Assembly (NCBI RefSeq): GCF_964340395.1
Contig: NC_135568.1
Coordinates: 15,278,276-15,342,275 of the forward strand
Reading direction: 5' to 3'
Length of the DNA: 64,000 nucleotides
DNA from: Glandiceps talaboti
Taxonomy: Eukaryota > Hemichordata > Enteropneusta > Spengelidae
A program made the translations under genes and the position numbers. Of this stretch, positions 1 to 12,150 are shown piece after piece. The notes beneath the pieces are model-generated. The model saw nothing but the letters and a program-made list of their open reading frames with translations. It searched no databases and was not told the origin of the DNA. The stretch's first letter is position 1; the number at the start of each line of letters is the position of its first letter.

Positions 1-3000
1 CGTTCTGGTCCAGTTTCAAGTGAAAGTCAGAATTATCACGGTGCCATTGAATATACTAACTGTGATGAAACTCGCCCACTCTAGTCTCTATGACTTCATT
101 AGCCCCAAAATGCAAGAACTTAATAATGGTATTGTAAATCGAAGTTCATGCATGCTCTGACTGTCGCCTGTTTTTTGTTTTCTTACATTTTATACAATTT
201 TGAATTGTTAGCTTTGTATTTCCTGCATTAATGTTGAAAACTGGTCTTTTTACTGTGCATCTTCAATGCACAGGTAAAATAGTGTTTTAATCTAGCATCG
301 TGAGTACGCGCTCGCTTATGGTTTTGCATACCTTGGACTGCCTGTCGTTCAGTATTGTTCTAGCCTACTTCTAAAGGAAAATGGTTTGTAAAGGGACTGC
401 TTTAGTTGTCACAGTGCCGTTGTGGATTTATAAATCGATTTATGACAAGTGAGTCTACCTATTTTTTTCCGACTCACTCAGTCAAGGAGTGCGATACACC
501 AATCACCGTGTATTTAGCTTTGTATACAGTGTATGGATAATAGCAAGTTTCGGGACTGAACAATCATAAATTGTTGGTTAGACTTATTTTTTTATTCAAT
601 GTAATCTGGGTTGATTAGGAATTTTCAGATATCAGGATTTAAACCTCGGATTTTAACTCGGAAAGGCTATATTTTTGCCTCAGTCAGAATTATATTAGTA
701 GAACTCTCACCAACCTTCCCAATGCGAAGTGATCTGAAAGTTGGTGAGAGGTCCTCACGTTGGATTGCAGAACTGCATGTTCTTGCCGAGAAGATAAAGA
801 GGTGTAGTAATTATGGTTTAAAACTGACTTTTACAAACTGTGTATCGGATTTAACTGGGTACGCCAGTCGTCTAGGGTCTATGATTTTTTATGTTGTGGA
901 TGAATGTGGCACTTTGATCTGAACCTCAGACCACTATAATAGGAACAGACTAGAATCGCTTTTTGTTTTAGGTGTGAATGGGGCTCTAAACATCTCTTCA
1001 CTGTCATGCATGGTTACCCTTCAAGCCTGCTTCAAGCCGAACGTTGTGCAAAACGATACTTCGTGTCTTTACGGTTTTTTTTGCAATTGTGTTTTAGTGG
1101 CCTGAGTCTGAACAAGTGTTCATACAGTACAGCAAAGTCCCACCAACAAAATCCATAGCAACAGATGCAGGAAAACCTCAGTATGGGAGACGGTAAAATC
1201 ATGGTGTTAATTCTAAAACTTTTGAAAGCAAGAACATATTTTTGTGCAACTTTTGTATTAAAAGCATACCATTCCAATTCAAGGACAACGATTTTGTTCA
1301 GAAATGGTGGTAGGACTATAATCCTTCATACCTCCTTCCTTCCTACCTCCATAGTTCAAAACCGCTGATCGTAACTGCATGGTACAGCGCATCTACATTT
1401 ATTTCTGAGTTACGGAGGACATTATTTGATAAGTACCCCATTCGTCCCTGTATTAGATCTTGTATAGTCATAATATTACAAAGATATGTGATTGTTGTGA
1501 TCATTTCATTTGCTCATTATGTATTCAAGTGTAGTCAAATTTTCTTAGGTGTATGAGCAACTTTACTTCACCAATAAATTCTACTTTCTCACGAGTATTG
1601 TAAAATAACATGGCTATAATATGATACTACACAGCACGTTTTAGACGTATTTGCATATCAATGTCATCTTCAAATTTTCTTGAAGAATTCTTCATCCAGA
1701 TACTCTAACATACCTGCACACCAAATGTCAGCCCATTCAATCGATTAGTTTTGAGGCTGTCATTCATTTTTACATTGAATTCTTTTATTTACAAAACAAA
1801 TGACAGTTTTTGACCCCAAAAATGACCAAAAACAGAAAATTGAAAATATCTTGCTGTCATAAACAAATATGAATAGACTTCTCGATAAAATTTCATTTAC
1901 TCATTGGGAACGTCGAACGTACAATGTCAAAAAGTCGCACTGGCGCAAAGTATCATGGGAAAACTTTCTTTGGCACACCTCACTTAGGAAATATAGCCGC
2001 AACAAAAAAGTTAATACTGGGATCATGTCTTTTTAAATTTAGCCTTTACCTTATAGAATAGAAGTATCAAAAGTCTATGCACTAACAAGTATCTGTGGTT
2101 TGTGCAAACATGCCAAATCGCTGATGATTGTTAAACAACAAAACTTTGCATACCATTGTCATTAATAATTCTACGTTTTACTTCTGAATCAGTTCTAAAC
2201 ACTTACGATTGAAATGATCGTCAATGATACGCTGATTTGTAGTTGAGGGTAATTAAAAATATTTTACAATGACGATTTCGACCATTAGCCGATGGAGGTG
2301 ACCCCAACCAAACCTGTCACAAGATGTAAACTTGCACACTTTTTTGTGTCAATATGTCTGTTCTGGTCAGTCTGTTTTGGGAATTTATGGTACATTCACT
2401 GTCGCAGTTTTCAGCCAGGGTCACGTTATTCGACGATTACTATTTGGATAAACACTGCAAAAGAGTAACACCCGACATTTTCCTAGGGTCTTTTTCAACA
2501 GGATTTATAGTAAGAAGTAACTTTGTTGATGGTGTAGTCACTGAATTTATAACCCTACATCGATGACTTAGTAATTGAACACGCAAATGAATTATCATGA
2601 ACACTGATCTACTACCGATCCGACCCTGGGATTCGATCACAATTCATGGCGCCGCTTGCCAGTCTATGTCTTGGTCACGCAAACGTGAACACTCTGATAT
2701 CTGAAACACTTCTTTGCTCCAGATACGCACCTTTTTTTCATGGAAAATGTCATATAGTTTGAAGTAAGCTGGGAGAAAATGTTAATGAGATATTTGTAGA
2801 TTTAAATAAGAGTGAAATGATAGTGAAGTGATTTTGAACCATCTCCGTGTATTTTGCTTTAGCGAAAACACTGACAACTACTAGTATGTGATCGCCGATA
2901 TTAGTTCTCGCAAAACCGATATACCACAACATTAGTGTTGAATCTTTTGTACGAATGCCTGAGCATGACAATATATCCGAAGAAAACAGCGAGGGTTGTT

Positions 3001-3102
3001 GGCTGAGCCGGTATCCGAAAATCAAATAAAGTATGTTTGAAAACTGCGACTGTGAGTGTATAGTTGATGATTCAAGGACGGTTGCCCATTAAAGACACAT
3101 CG
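1..3102. other. intergenic, no gene seen
   Basis: No reading frame here looks like a conserved protein. The longest open frames are about 100 codons or less, have no splice-site support and lie on both strands. Base composition is AT-rich. I see no tandem repeat, RNA gene or recognisable transposon in this stretch. Confidence 0.6.
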
Positions 3103-3109
3103 GTTTGTT

Positions 3110-3144
3110 CATGGAGGTAGAAAAGACGTGTTCCTACCTCCATG
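3110..3144. mobile_element. mini-palindrome insert 1 (35 bp) with 7-bp target duplication
   Basis: An imperfect palindrome with 11-bp arms, CATGGAGGTAG and CTACCTCCATG. It is flanked on both sides by the direct repeat GTTTGTT (3103-3109 and 3145-3151). It starts CAT and ends ATG like the other inserts of this set. The flanking duplication argues for insertion rather than a chance hairpin. There is no coding capacity. Confidence 0.6.
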
Positions 3145-3151
3145 GTTTGTT

Positions 3152-5030
3152 CAAAAATAGAGGTAGGCTACCTCGAATATTCAAAGTTATCAGTTTTGAA
3201 TCTGTGTTGCTATTGTTGACCATTACTCACATACCAGTCCCTCACCCTCTTAGAAGTACAACTGCGAAACTTCAAAGATTATCTACAAGGTTGTGAACTT
3301 CGTAGCAAGCAAGGTGGGGGTTATAGGAAGGTGTCATCTCTTTGACACTTACAATGTGGTGATTGTTAACTGCCCTCACTTCATTTTATATTGTCATTTT
3401 TTAGCTTTAAGTTGCCGACATACCACCTTCCATGCAAAGATGACATTCTGTTTTTAATAAAACCAATAGGTAGAGGTATTATTTGTATTTTTTGTATCGC
3501 GTTTCAGCGATACCAATTTTACTGAAGTGCAAATTGGTCATTAGCTGAAATTTTCACACAGCAATCTATTTAAATCCTACCGGCATAAGTATTACAGTGT
3601 TGTTGCGTTAGTTGTCTGTGGTTTTTGCGTAGTAGAAAGTAACAGCACTACGTCCTCTTTGTCCTACATTATCGGCCTGCAAAAGGCATTTCAAGTTCAA
3701 TTATTTCAACTTCTTCTTTGTATAGTGGGTAATGTCAATCAAGGTATGGGTTTATTGATTTCTGTTCATTTCTTGCCACCTGCGAAGGGGTCACGTGAGA
3801 ATCACTTTTGACAATGCACATTGCTTGTCCTTACGCCAGGGCACAGTCTTAGTGGTAGAAAAGCAGTAGAGTATGACAGTTAATACAATTAATACCATAT
3901 ACAATTAATTTGTAGGTGAGGTTGCGACCAAGTAGGGAAAAATGTCAGTCATTACCAGTGAATGGCTCATACCTAAACGACTACAAACGTTTGTCGAGAC
4001 TTAAGCTTACTGATAAACAGCTAGCTACTCATATACTGCCAAAAACATTCGGCCTTATCAATGGCGACGTACTGACTGCTCGAACTTCTGGACTTACTCA
4101 AGGCCTCGCCCGGTCGTCAAATTGCAAAGAACAATGAAGAACAGCTGAACACCTTCCTGTGGTCATCTGTTCCTTTCCGTACCGACTCTCAATTGTTTTG
4201 TTGTGTTTACTTGTTTATCTTTAATAACAATAGTTTTTTAACTAACACCAATGTTCTTCCACTTTCTTTGCTTTCAAAGTCAGTCACTTACTGTTGTAGC
4301 TTAACTTGCCAGTCAAAGACAGCCATCCTCAACTGGACACACAACATGACAACAAAGATATACCAGAAAATCATGACGTTTTGAATCATATCATTCGGCC
4401 CCCAACCCTGTTTTTGACAATTAAAAAATGCTCTACTACCCATCACAGACTTTTTCCATATATTATATTCCACCCTAACTTAACCCATATGACCGCCCCA
4501 TTTATAACTCGTATGTCCGGACATGAACATGATTGGCTGTTCGCTGACCAAGGGGTATGAGACCATATGTGGAAGTGGGGGATAAGCTTATCAAATATGA
4601 CCGTAGTTCATATGTAAATTAAAACTTATAGTTATGCTTATAGTCGTTACGTTTTCAGTTTATTGTGGTACCCGCTTGATGCTTTCTCTGAAGATGCCGA
4701 CGGGATCAGTCTAAAATTCAGTTCTGGTGTATAAACTACAATGTATCACACATATCATGACTCTCACTATCCAATCCATCGGCTATACACTGGAGGACAC
4801 AAGGACTATACTGACTGTTTTCTATCCAGCACGAAATAAATTGAGAATACGTGGAACTTATATGTACATGCACAGTAGCTCCGACAACTCTGACAAGTCT
4901 CTATATACCCCACCAGGCCTCTTTGCTGGAGTTCGCGGAGCGTGTGTTGTCAGTGCTAATCTCGTCTAGTTCATATCACCGTGTTCCTAAACAGTATCGT
5001 TACCATTTACACTTCCACTCACTAAACTTG
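3152..5030. other. intergenic, no gene seen
   Basis: Only short frames without conserved motifs. A second small hairpin of AGGTAG/CTACCT type follows the palindromic insert near 3160-3175. Nothing else is recognisable. Confidence 0.55.
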
Positions 5031-5037
5031 GTTTAGT

Positions 5038-5073
5038 CATAGAAAATAGAGAGGACCCTCTCTATTGTCTATG
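5038..5073. mobile_element. mini-palindrome insert 2 (36 bp) with 7-bp target duplication
   Basis: The arms are CATAGAAAATAGAGAG and CTCTCTATTGTCTATG, with one mismatch. The direct repeat GTTTAGT flanks it exactly at 5031-5037 and 5074-5080. Its ends (CATAGA, TCTATG) match inserts 4, 5, 6 and 8. Confidence 0.65.
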
Positions 5074-5515
5074 GTTTAGTTAGATACCAATTGGCATCTG
5101 GACTAGAGCTAATCACGAGTCCATCACAACGTGCATGCATCATTTTCTGATGTCCGCATTTTGGACATTGAAGTAAATGATTTTACATTTCTGAGTCTCA
5201 TTCTGTATTTTTCCACTGTTCTATATGTGGTAGCTACTACTTTTGGCACAATTAAAAAAAAAAGATGTTACGAAGACGAAAAAAATATATAATCGAGATG
5301 CACGATAAACATTTTTGGAAAAAAAGTCACATAAATGACTGCAGTATCGATATTTTTAATTGGCACGATTGAAGACTTTAAAAAATGAATGATGATAAAA
5401 GTGAGATTTTGCCTCAGTGATGGGTTCTCTATACAAGCGATAACATCACGATACCGGGTACTTCACAAACATTATCTCACTGACTTCAAAACCATAGTGA
5501 CTAAATCGTTTCATA

Positions 5516-5556
5516 CAATTAGACGGCATGATGTTTTTTTACGTCTCGCACAAGCA
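5516..5556 (+). repeat. fragment related to the foldback element at 54.6 kb
   Basis: An 18-bp block beginning CAATTAGACGGC is identical to 54635-54652. Both are followed shortly by a CACAA-containing stretch. This is probably the eroded end of another copy of the same inverted-repeat element. Confidence 0.4.
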
Positions 5557-5689
5557 TATACAATGGTACACTTTATCAAATTGTAATAGACCATGTAAAT
5601 ATTACATTGACCGATGCAGATCTTGCTCGCGCAGGTTGGGTAGATTTATATGCTACGTTATGCCTTAGGCCTAAAAAATAACTGTTTGG

Positions 5690-5895
5690 TTTCTGTTACC
5701 CGACCCACCTAGTTTTTCACTGCCGACCCTTCACTTTTTTTACGTGTTCTTGAAAAAATAACAAAATCGCAACTATTGTGAAGTCTCACGAGACATAGTG
5801 GATGCAGAAACTGACATCAACTTAAAAAGACAATATAAAACTGTTCCTCCGATCTGTAATGGTTGTACATCTAATGGAAAGAAGCCAATAACACA
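5690..5895 (-). mobile_element. LINE 3'-end fragment (same family as 9.2-10.8 kb)
   Basis: This stretch resembles 9190-9340, which lies just beyond the reverse-transcriptase C-terminus of the minus-strand LINE. Shared blocks include CATCAACTTAAAAA-GACAAT and the following GTTCTTCC/GTTCCTCC segment. I read it as a second, severely truncated 3'-UTR copy of that LINE on the minus strand. Confidence 0.45.
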
Positions 5896-6156
5896 GAGAC
5901 CATTTGGAAAAAATGGAAAACCAGAATTAGACACTCGCACATGAAAACAAATATATGATAAAATGAAATAAAATAAATCTACCTACCCCACCTATTCTAT
6001 TATTTGGCCTAATCGGAACAACACAATTTTTTCAACAGGCCTATTTCCTAACTCAAGTTTAAATTATTGGACCCTTGTGAATAAAAAATGTGCGAAAATA
6101 CAACGCCAAAATAGTAACGCTTTGTACAGTTTTCACACTGAACAATACGATTAGAT

Positions 6157-6186
6157 CATAGACAGTGAAGTTCTCCAGTGTCTCTG
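6157..6186. mobile_element. degenerate mini-palindrome insert 3 (30 bp)
   Basis: It begins CATAGACAGTG and ends CAGTGTCTCTG, so 9 of 11 arm positions pair. The flanking heptamers ATTAGAT and GTTAGAC agree at 5 of 7 positions. It looks like an older copy of the family at 5038, 8906 and 13965. Confidence 0.35.
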
Positions 6187-7079
6187 GTTAGACCGACAAC
6201 AATGAAACCGTTAGCGGGATCTCAGAGTCATACTCATTCACATACAATTTTTTATGGCTGTTCACGTTGGTTAGCAACATCTCTGTCTTTGAGTTTGAAT
6301 GAAATCGCTGCCATTCCCTACAGGAAACTGTTCTATGGAATTACATGCCAGAAGCGCTTTCAATATCATATAATGTTTTGTTGATCTTTTTTTTTTTTTT
6401 TTTTTGGGGGGGGGGGTGGGGGTTCGACAACTTTTACCAAGACAACCATTATATTAATCATTACAGTAACTACCTAGCATGGCTAATAGCCATACTGAGG
6501 TAGAACTGTAGATTGCTAAAATGTTATGGGTTGCTGGTTGTACACAACCTCAGCATATGCCACTCTCCTTTCTTTCCCTTGACTTTCAGGCATTAATAGG
6601 TGGCAGAAATAGTCCGCACCAGGGCCGCTCTGTCGTCCGCATAAAAGGGTGACTAAGCCCAGACAATATTGTCCAGACCAGATTTGGAGGTGTGAACGCA
6701 TTTGAAGCTGACTCGGTTCTAAATCTTGGTGCATATTCATGAGGTCGACACCTAGAAAATGAACCATGTGTACATTCTTTTGTTATTTGTTAGTTAATTT
6801 ATGCGGGTAAACTGTGTCTTCACTAACATTTTCCACTAAAAGTTTCAAAATTGTCTTGTTTTTTGAAGGACTACTATAATAGTATTTCGCCGCCCTTGCT
6901 TTATTGTCATATCAGGAAAGTCAAGAACTTGACAAAAGCTATTCAAAACAAAGTAATCAAAGTTGCAAAACCAAAATGATGCCGTGGAGAGTTGTGTCTG
7001 GTCATGTTCTGATCATGGAAGTATAGTATAACCAACGGTCTGATCTAGTAGCAGTATATCAATGACGAATCTACATTAC

Positions 7080-7122
7080 AAACAAACAAACAAACAAACA
7101 AACAACACACACACACACACAC
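7080..7122. repeat. (AAAC)n-(AC)n microsatellite
   Basis: Five or more AAAC units pass directly into about ten AC units. Confidence 0.9.
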
Positions 7123-8045
7123 GGTGATATTAAAAATCACGCAACACAAAGGTTGGTTCACATCCCTCGCATCAGTACCGGTACCCATTCTACTGAGTTA
7201 TAAATATAAATCACATTCTCAGCTACAACATTGAACTTGTATGATACAAAAATCTTCAGAATGTGCGGGCCATATTTTCACTATCGGCATTGGCAGTCAG
7301 CATCACTGCATTTAAAAAAATTAATACAGATAAATGGAAGCAAAAACAATCCTCTTGACGGTAGTTTAGTAGTCAGTTATGAATTATGTAACGTTAAATA
7401 ACGCTATTCAAATATTTCCCTCTATGCCTCCCATATACCGATAGTAAATCTTCACACATCCATACAGACATGCGGACTTTGCTCCCTACTAGATACATCC
7501 ATGTTTTACGTTACTTTCGTATTGCAAATTTAGCTGATGATGTCATGTCAAAGCCACGTGGTCTAAAAACCTGAATCTCCGTACATACATTTCGATGTGA
7601 AATTATTTATCCGTGATGTTTAGAATTTTGGTCGGTCAATATAGTTTCAATGACCAAGTGTGACCCCCACTGATGTCTAAAGTACTAATATCAGTACCTG
7701 ACCGGCCATGGCCATGGCCTTGTTTTTGTTTTTGATTTTCTTGATTCAATATTCAAGTCTACGTAATGTCTGGTTTGTTAGGCCATAAATTCCAAGCATA
7801 TTTACCATGATATCACAAATATAGACCAGTTACAGAAAGTAGTAAGTGTTAGCAAAATACTGTAATATCGACACTGTTTCACGGATTTTAGGGATGCTGG
7901 TGCTTGGATTATTTTACGGTTGACATTACCTAGCCAGTAATATAAGGAGTAGTACATGGGTATTTTATCCCTGGACTCTGTTTATATCGAAATGGAATAA
8001 GCTGAAACAGTTCTTCTTTGAGCAGGAAATATGTTGTGATTATGG

Positions 8046-8047
<2 letters not shown>

Positions 8048-8127
<80 letters not shown>
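8048..8127. repeat. (AT)n microsatellite
   Basis: About 40 uninterrupted AT dinucleotides. The apparent Ile-Tyr open frame across it is an artefact of the repeat. Confidence 0.95.
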
Positions 8128-8133
<6 letters not shown>

Positions 8134-8224
8134 TGCCAACACATCGGCAACGAGAGTAATGACATTGACTATACGTAATATGTAAAGATGTAGTGTAAAA
8201 TTGGAATACGGTCGTCAGGAACTA

Positions 8225-8395
8225 GATTAGGGCAGGGGGAGGCTCAGGAGAAAATTGTTGTCACGGGAAAAACGAATTGGGGCGTGCGTGAAAATTCGGA
8301 TTGTCTGAAAGGGGCCCGGAGTCACGTATAAATATTTTGCTCATGAGTTGAACCAAATTTAACTCCAGGAGCAGACGCTTAACAAGCGTATTTTT
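8225..8395. repeat. dispersed repeat, copy 1 (partner at 14.57-14.72 kb)
   Basis: It shares an ordered series of blocks with 14570-14720: GGTCTGAAAGGGGCCC-like, ATATT-TGCTCATGA, TTGAACCAAA and CAGGAGCAG. Divergence is substantial. No coding signal or terminal structure is visible, so the class is unknown. Confidence 0.5.
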
Positions 8396-8440
8396 AAAAA
8401 GGTGAAGGGTAGACAATATACTCGCGATAGACTATGGGTT

Positions 8441-8523
8441 TCAGGCCACTGTGTCAGACGTGGTCTTGGAGGAGTCAGTACAATTATATTCCTCCAAGAG
8501 TGGTAAGAGGCCAAGCCTGAAAT
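8441..8523. other. imperfect hairpin, unknown function
   Basis: Two nested stems can form: outer TTTCAGGC/GCCTGAAA and inner CTTGGAGGA/TCCTCCAAG, around a short AT-rich loop. The total is about 83 nt. The unpaired interior makes a microRNA precursor doubtful. An old foldback element is the simpler reading. Confidence 0.3.
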
Positions 8524-8905
8524 AGACGGGTTTGCAAGTACAAGTTTACATGCCTTGTCTGTGGTTTACATTGTGCACGCAAAACATCTCACAAAACCGG
8601 CCATAACTAAAGCGGCATATCAGTAAATATGAAAAACGTGATCTTGGTAATTTGGATACCAGTTCTGAAAATATTCTCTGGGTACATATGAAAATAGGTT
8701 AAAATGAACATCGAGATAGCTGCCTATTTCCCATTGTTTATAAATCGTCAAGATGAACCACTCTTTGTCACTTTATAATCTGGCATTATACATGGGATAA
8801 TTTCCAAAATGTACATGTTTTATCATTCCATTTTGGACTTTATAGAAGTTGATGACTAAAATTACCTTACCCTCGATGAAAGTTATGAATGCGACTAGGT
8901 TTTAC

Positions 8906-8929
8906 CATAGACAGGGTGGAGGGTCTATG
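8906..8929. mobile_element. mini-palindrome insert 4 (24 bp) with 7-bp target duplication
   Basis: The ends CATAGAC and GTCTATG are perfect inverted repeats. The direct repeat GTTTTAC flanks it at 8899-8905 and 8930-8936. Confidence 0.6.
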
Positions 8930-9189
8930 GTTTTACCTACTAGAATTAGTTGCGACAAAATTGTAAATGCACATGGGCGAGTTTTGCCAGATTGCTTTAT
9001 TTCAAGTGATTTGAAAATTGTGAATGGCGGACTTGGCCATGGTCCATCGAATTGTCGAGTACTACCGTGGTGGCACTAGTCGTTCCTCACTGGAACGGCA
9101 AGTGCCACCTTCCGGCGATATTTATTGTCTTTGAACCTTTCTCGACAAATAAATCACACATAACTCCCCAAACGCTTCCATTCTAGAAA

Positions 9190-9804
9190 TCCGGTGCCGA
9201 CCATAAACCTTTTTAATAAAGAAGAAAAATCAGTAAAATCGCGAAAATTGTGAGTGAAGTCTTGCCAGAAATGGTCATCAACTTAAAAAAGACAATAAAA
9301 AACGCTGTTCTTCCAATCTGGAATGCAGAGCAGATGTCTTTGAAATAGAATTATTTAGTTTGGTTTAAAATTTAGTTGAAGTGGGCACAAAACTTGATTT
9401 GGTTCTGACTGTTCTGAATTTAGGGACACGAAATCGTCTCCCTGATGGCAGGAGTTCAAAGTGTTGGGACATAATGTGGCCTTTGTCATTTACCATTTTC
9501 CCAGCTTTGTTTTGTACACGAGATGTAACCATTTCATTCAAATTAGTCTGCTTTTCACTCAGTACTTTACTAAACACATTTACAATTTTGTTCAAGACAC
9601 TCTTGTAGCTAGTCCCTAGACTACCAAACCAGCACAAAAAAGAAAATGTTAAACCGACTCAAAACTCCGATAGAATGTCTGTAATACCTTGGCATTTACA
9701 AAATTGTAGGCCCCTCAATTTTTGTAGACAGTAAACTCTAGATTGACTTCTTGTTAATGAAATCTGTGTTGGCCTTAAAATTTGATTTATTATCCAAGAC
9801 TGTT

Positions 9805-9900
<96 letters not shown>

Positions 9901-10800
9901 GTCACCTGTTCAACTTTAACATTGTCAATAAAAAGGTCGGGCACTACTTTAGGGTTCTTCCTGAAGCCGACCTTTCGTCCAAGTAGTTTTCTTTACACCA
10001 AGTAACAAACCTATCAACTTCATCGAAATAAGTACGGTCAGAATTTGACAGGTCAACTAATGCAGAGTTATCGGAATATTTGATAAGTGGATTTGTATCG
10101 GTACCTGATGAGCAGTCATTTGTGTAAAGTGTAAATAGTTTGTGTGAGAGTATCGTGCTCTGTGGGGCACCCCTAAATGTTGAATGGAAGGCTGAATTTA
10201 ATTTTTGGTAGCGAACAAATTGGGAAAGGTTGACAAGAAAATCCATTATCCAGAGGATGAGTTTGGGGTTAACGTTTAAATAACTAAGTTTATGAGCCAT
10301 CATGTTTGGTTGACTTCTGTTAACGACTGATGAAAAATCAATAACCAATAGTCTTACAAATGAACTTGGTTTTTCAAGATGTGTATACGCATCGTGAAGT
10401 AATGTGAGAGTTGCATTATCAGTACCTCTATTACTTTAATATGTAAATTGGTATGGGTCAAGGTGTGAATGTTTTTGTGGGTTTTGACAAAGTAAAATAC
10501 GCTCGAAGCATTTCATCACAATGGAAGTCAGTGCTACAGGACGATGCCTTGGAAGTTTTTAGGGACCGGACAGGTGGTAGATGTTTTCCAAATGGTTGAT
10601 ATCGTATGATCATTGTACGACCAATTGAACAATCTACTGGAAACACTAGCTAACTGCGATGCATAGACATTCAGTAACCTACCACATATGTTATCAGGAC
10701 CCATAGCTTTCCTTATATTTAGTTTCTTAAAAATAGACAACTCATTTATCACTGATTTCAAATTAACTCTTCTTTTCTTCTTATTTACTTTCAAGATCTA
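9190..10800 (-). pseudogene. decayed non-LTR retrotransposon (CR1/L2-like LINE), RT to 3' end
   Basis: Reading on the minus strand from about 10794 downward gives the N-terminal part of a reverse transcriptase (motif KAMGPDNICGRLL). A frameshifted middle follows, then the RT core at 10348-9944 (VIDFSSVVNRSQPN, GAPQSTILSHKLFTLYTNDC, IKYSDNSALVDLSNS; the usual DD is DN). Next come a C-terminal part near 9940-9740 and a tail domain at 9637-9365 (motif ELLPSGRRFRVPK). Several stops and frameshifts separate the pieces, and an (AT)n tract has expanded inside the C-terminal codons. The element is a dead 5'-truncated copy. Its 3' UTR probably runs to about 9190. Confidence 0.85.
9807..9897. repeat. 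(AT)n microsatellite inside the LINE
   Basis: About 45 AT units lie in the middle of the LINE C-terminal reading frame. The codons on either side (VKVEQVTKY before, IGTVLDNK after, minus strand) still read as one protein once the repeat is ignored. Confidence 0.9.
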
Positions 10801-10940
10801 ACCCGATGTTATCTATTTCCTTTCCAAAATCGTGAATATCAAAGCGACAGTACATTACAACTTCGCCTCGCCACCACCCTGTGTTGCTTGGCATGGTGGT
10901 AAATAAAACAAGTTTGCCTTTGGGATTATATTAACTGGGA

Positions 10941-11312
10941 TTATCGACACTGAATAATCCGGTCAATCATGGCACTGCGCTCATTGTATGTCACGGCGTA
11001 GAAGTATAAACGACGTTCATACTTGCATGACCATAGTTTCTGCGACCTGTCATTTGTTTGACCATAGACACTCCACCTTTGTGGAGGGTCCATGGTTTGA
11101 TGGGATGCGTTATATTGTGGCAAACTTGTTTGGCAAATCGATCTGACGCAATATAGCTTGTGACCGTGGCATGCATAGCTTGGGTCAAAATCTATAACAC
11201 CGTTAAAGTATAAATACCGTTTAAACTTCCACGATAACACATACCTTTGAGAAATTATACTGACAGTATAATTACTCCAAGCACAGACTATTCTCGTGTC
11301 AAACCCCGACAC
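10941..11312 (-). other. 123-codon open frame, unrecognised, carries a palindromic insert
   Basis: A minus-strand frame of 123 codons ending in TGA near 10941. It contains two similar Lys/Arg-Arg-x-Leu-Tyr-Phe stretches. I recognise no family. The mini-palindrome at 11063-11094 plus its 7-bp duplication adds 39 bp in frame. Coding status is unproven. Confidence 0.2.
11063..11094. mobile_element. mini-palindrome insert 5 (32 bp), target duplication 6/7
   Basis: It begins CATAGAC and ends GTCCATG. Internal stems CTCCAC and GTGGAG pair. Flanks are GTTTGAC (11056-11062) and GTTTGAT (11095-11101), one mismatch in seven. Confidence 0.55.
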
Positions 11313-11547
11313 GAACTTGTTTTTCCTTGAAGAGTATATCTCGTGAGACCTATGGAAATTATCAAAATCTATATTGTAGTTGAAAAGAGCAAGACTGAAA
11401 AGAGGGGGAATTTACGGGACATCATTTCTATATACACGTGTATTGTGCAAAGAACCCGATATCTTTGACCGCGTTGCCGTCAACCGAGCAATGGTAATAT
11501 ATAAAGCAACGTACTGAAAATGACAAGTACTTTCTACAGCTATTTAA

Positions 11548-12150
11548 ACAAAGATGTCATGATATTCACATGCAGGATTGGCATTCTGACGTAAACACTT
11601 CACCTAAATTACGAATGTATTGTAGATTTAAAACACATTTAACATGTGAAAAATACTTAGAATGCATACCACTGTCTCACTTTAGAAATGCTTTATCGCG
11701 TTTGAGAAAGTCAACCCACGACCTTGCTATTGAAAAGGGTAGACATCTTGGTACACCACCCGAGGAAAGAATTTGCCCATTTGGGTGCAACGATATTGAG
11801 GACGAGTACCATTTTGTACTTGTGTGCCCCAAGTACAAACTTGTTAGATCTAAGTTTATTTCTGAATTTTATTACTCACCTGCATATGATTGGAAATTTA
11901 TCTTATTAATGCAGTCAACAAATACCTTCATCATTCAAAACCTTGCGAAATTTATTTTCTTTGCCATGAAAATACGTAAACAGCTTTTGGAAGAAAATCT
12001 CTCTACATAAGCTGACTTGTCAATTTAGCTATGTTGAACATACCTCTGTAATCATGATCATTATTCTATGTTCAGTTAGGTACATTTAAGGCCCATGGCC
12101 TACAGTACGGAATAAAATTATTATTATATATATATATATATAAGAGGTAA
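11548..12150 (+). pseudogene. LINE 3' fragment (RT C-terminal domain plus tail)
   Basis: A plus-strand frame ending at 12010 encodes a domain common at the C-terminus of LINE polyproteins: KLRMYCRFKT, then PPEERICPFGCNDIEDEYHF and CPKYKLVRSKF. The Cys-x3-Cys and His/Cys spacing resembles a zinc-binding finger. It is followed by about 110 bp of 3' UTR and a tail of ATTATTAT passing into (AT)n, the usual 3' end of CR1-group elements. It is 5'-truncated and differs from the minus-strand LINE at 9.2-10.8 kb. Confidence 0.75.

Larger units (their letters stand above)
5896..8040. other. intergenic, simple repeats only
   Basis: No conserved coding signal. Present are a T(n)G(n) junction at 6388-6420, the AAAC/AC microsatellite at 7080-7122 and a degenerate mini-palindrome at 6157. 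The rest is unique AT-rich sequence. Confidence 0.5.

Noticed and set aside
8048-8127. Poly Ile-Tyr reading frames at (AT)n tracts, also at 9.8 kb and 54.4 kb
   Set aside because: Pure dinucleotide repeat; any frame is open in it.
8441-8523. MicroRNA precursor
   Set aside because: Stems are interrupted by a large unpaired interior; arms do not pair over the roughly 22 nt needed.
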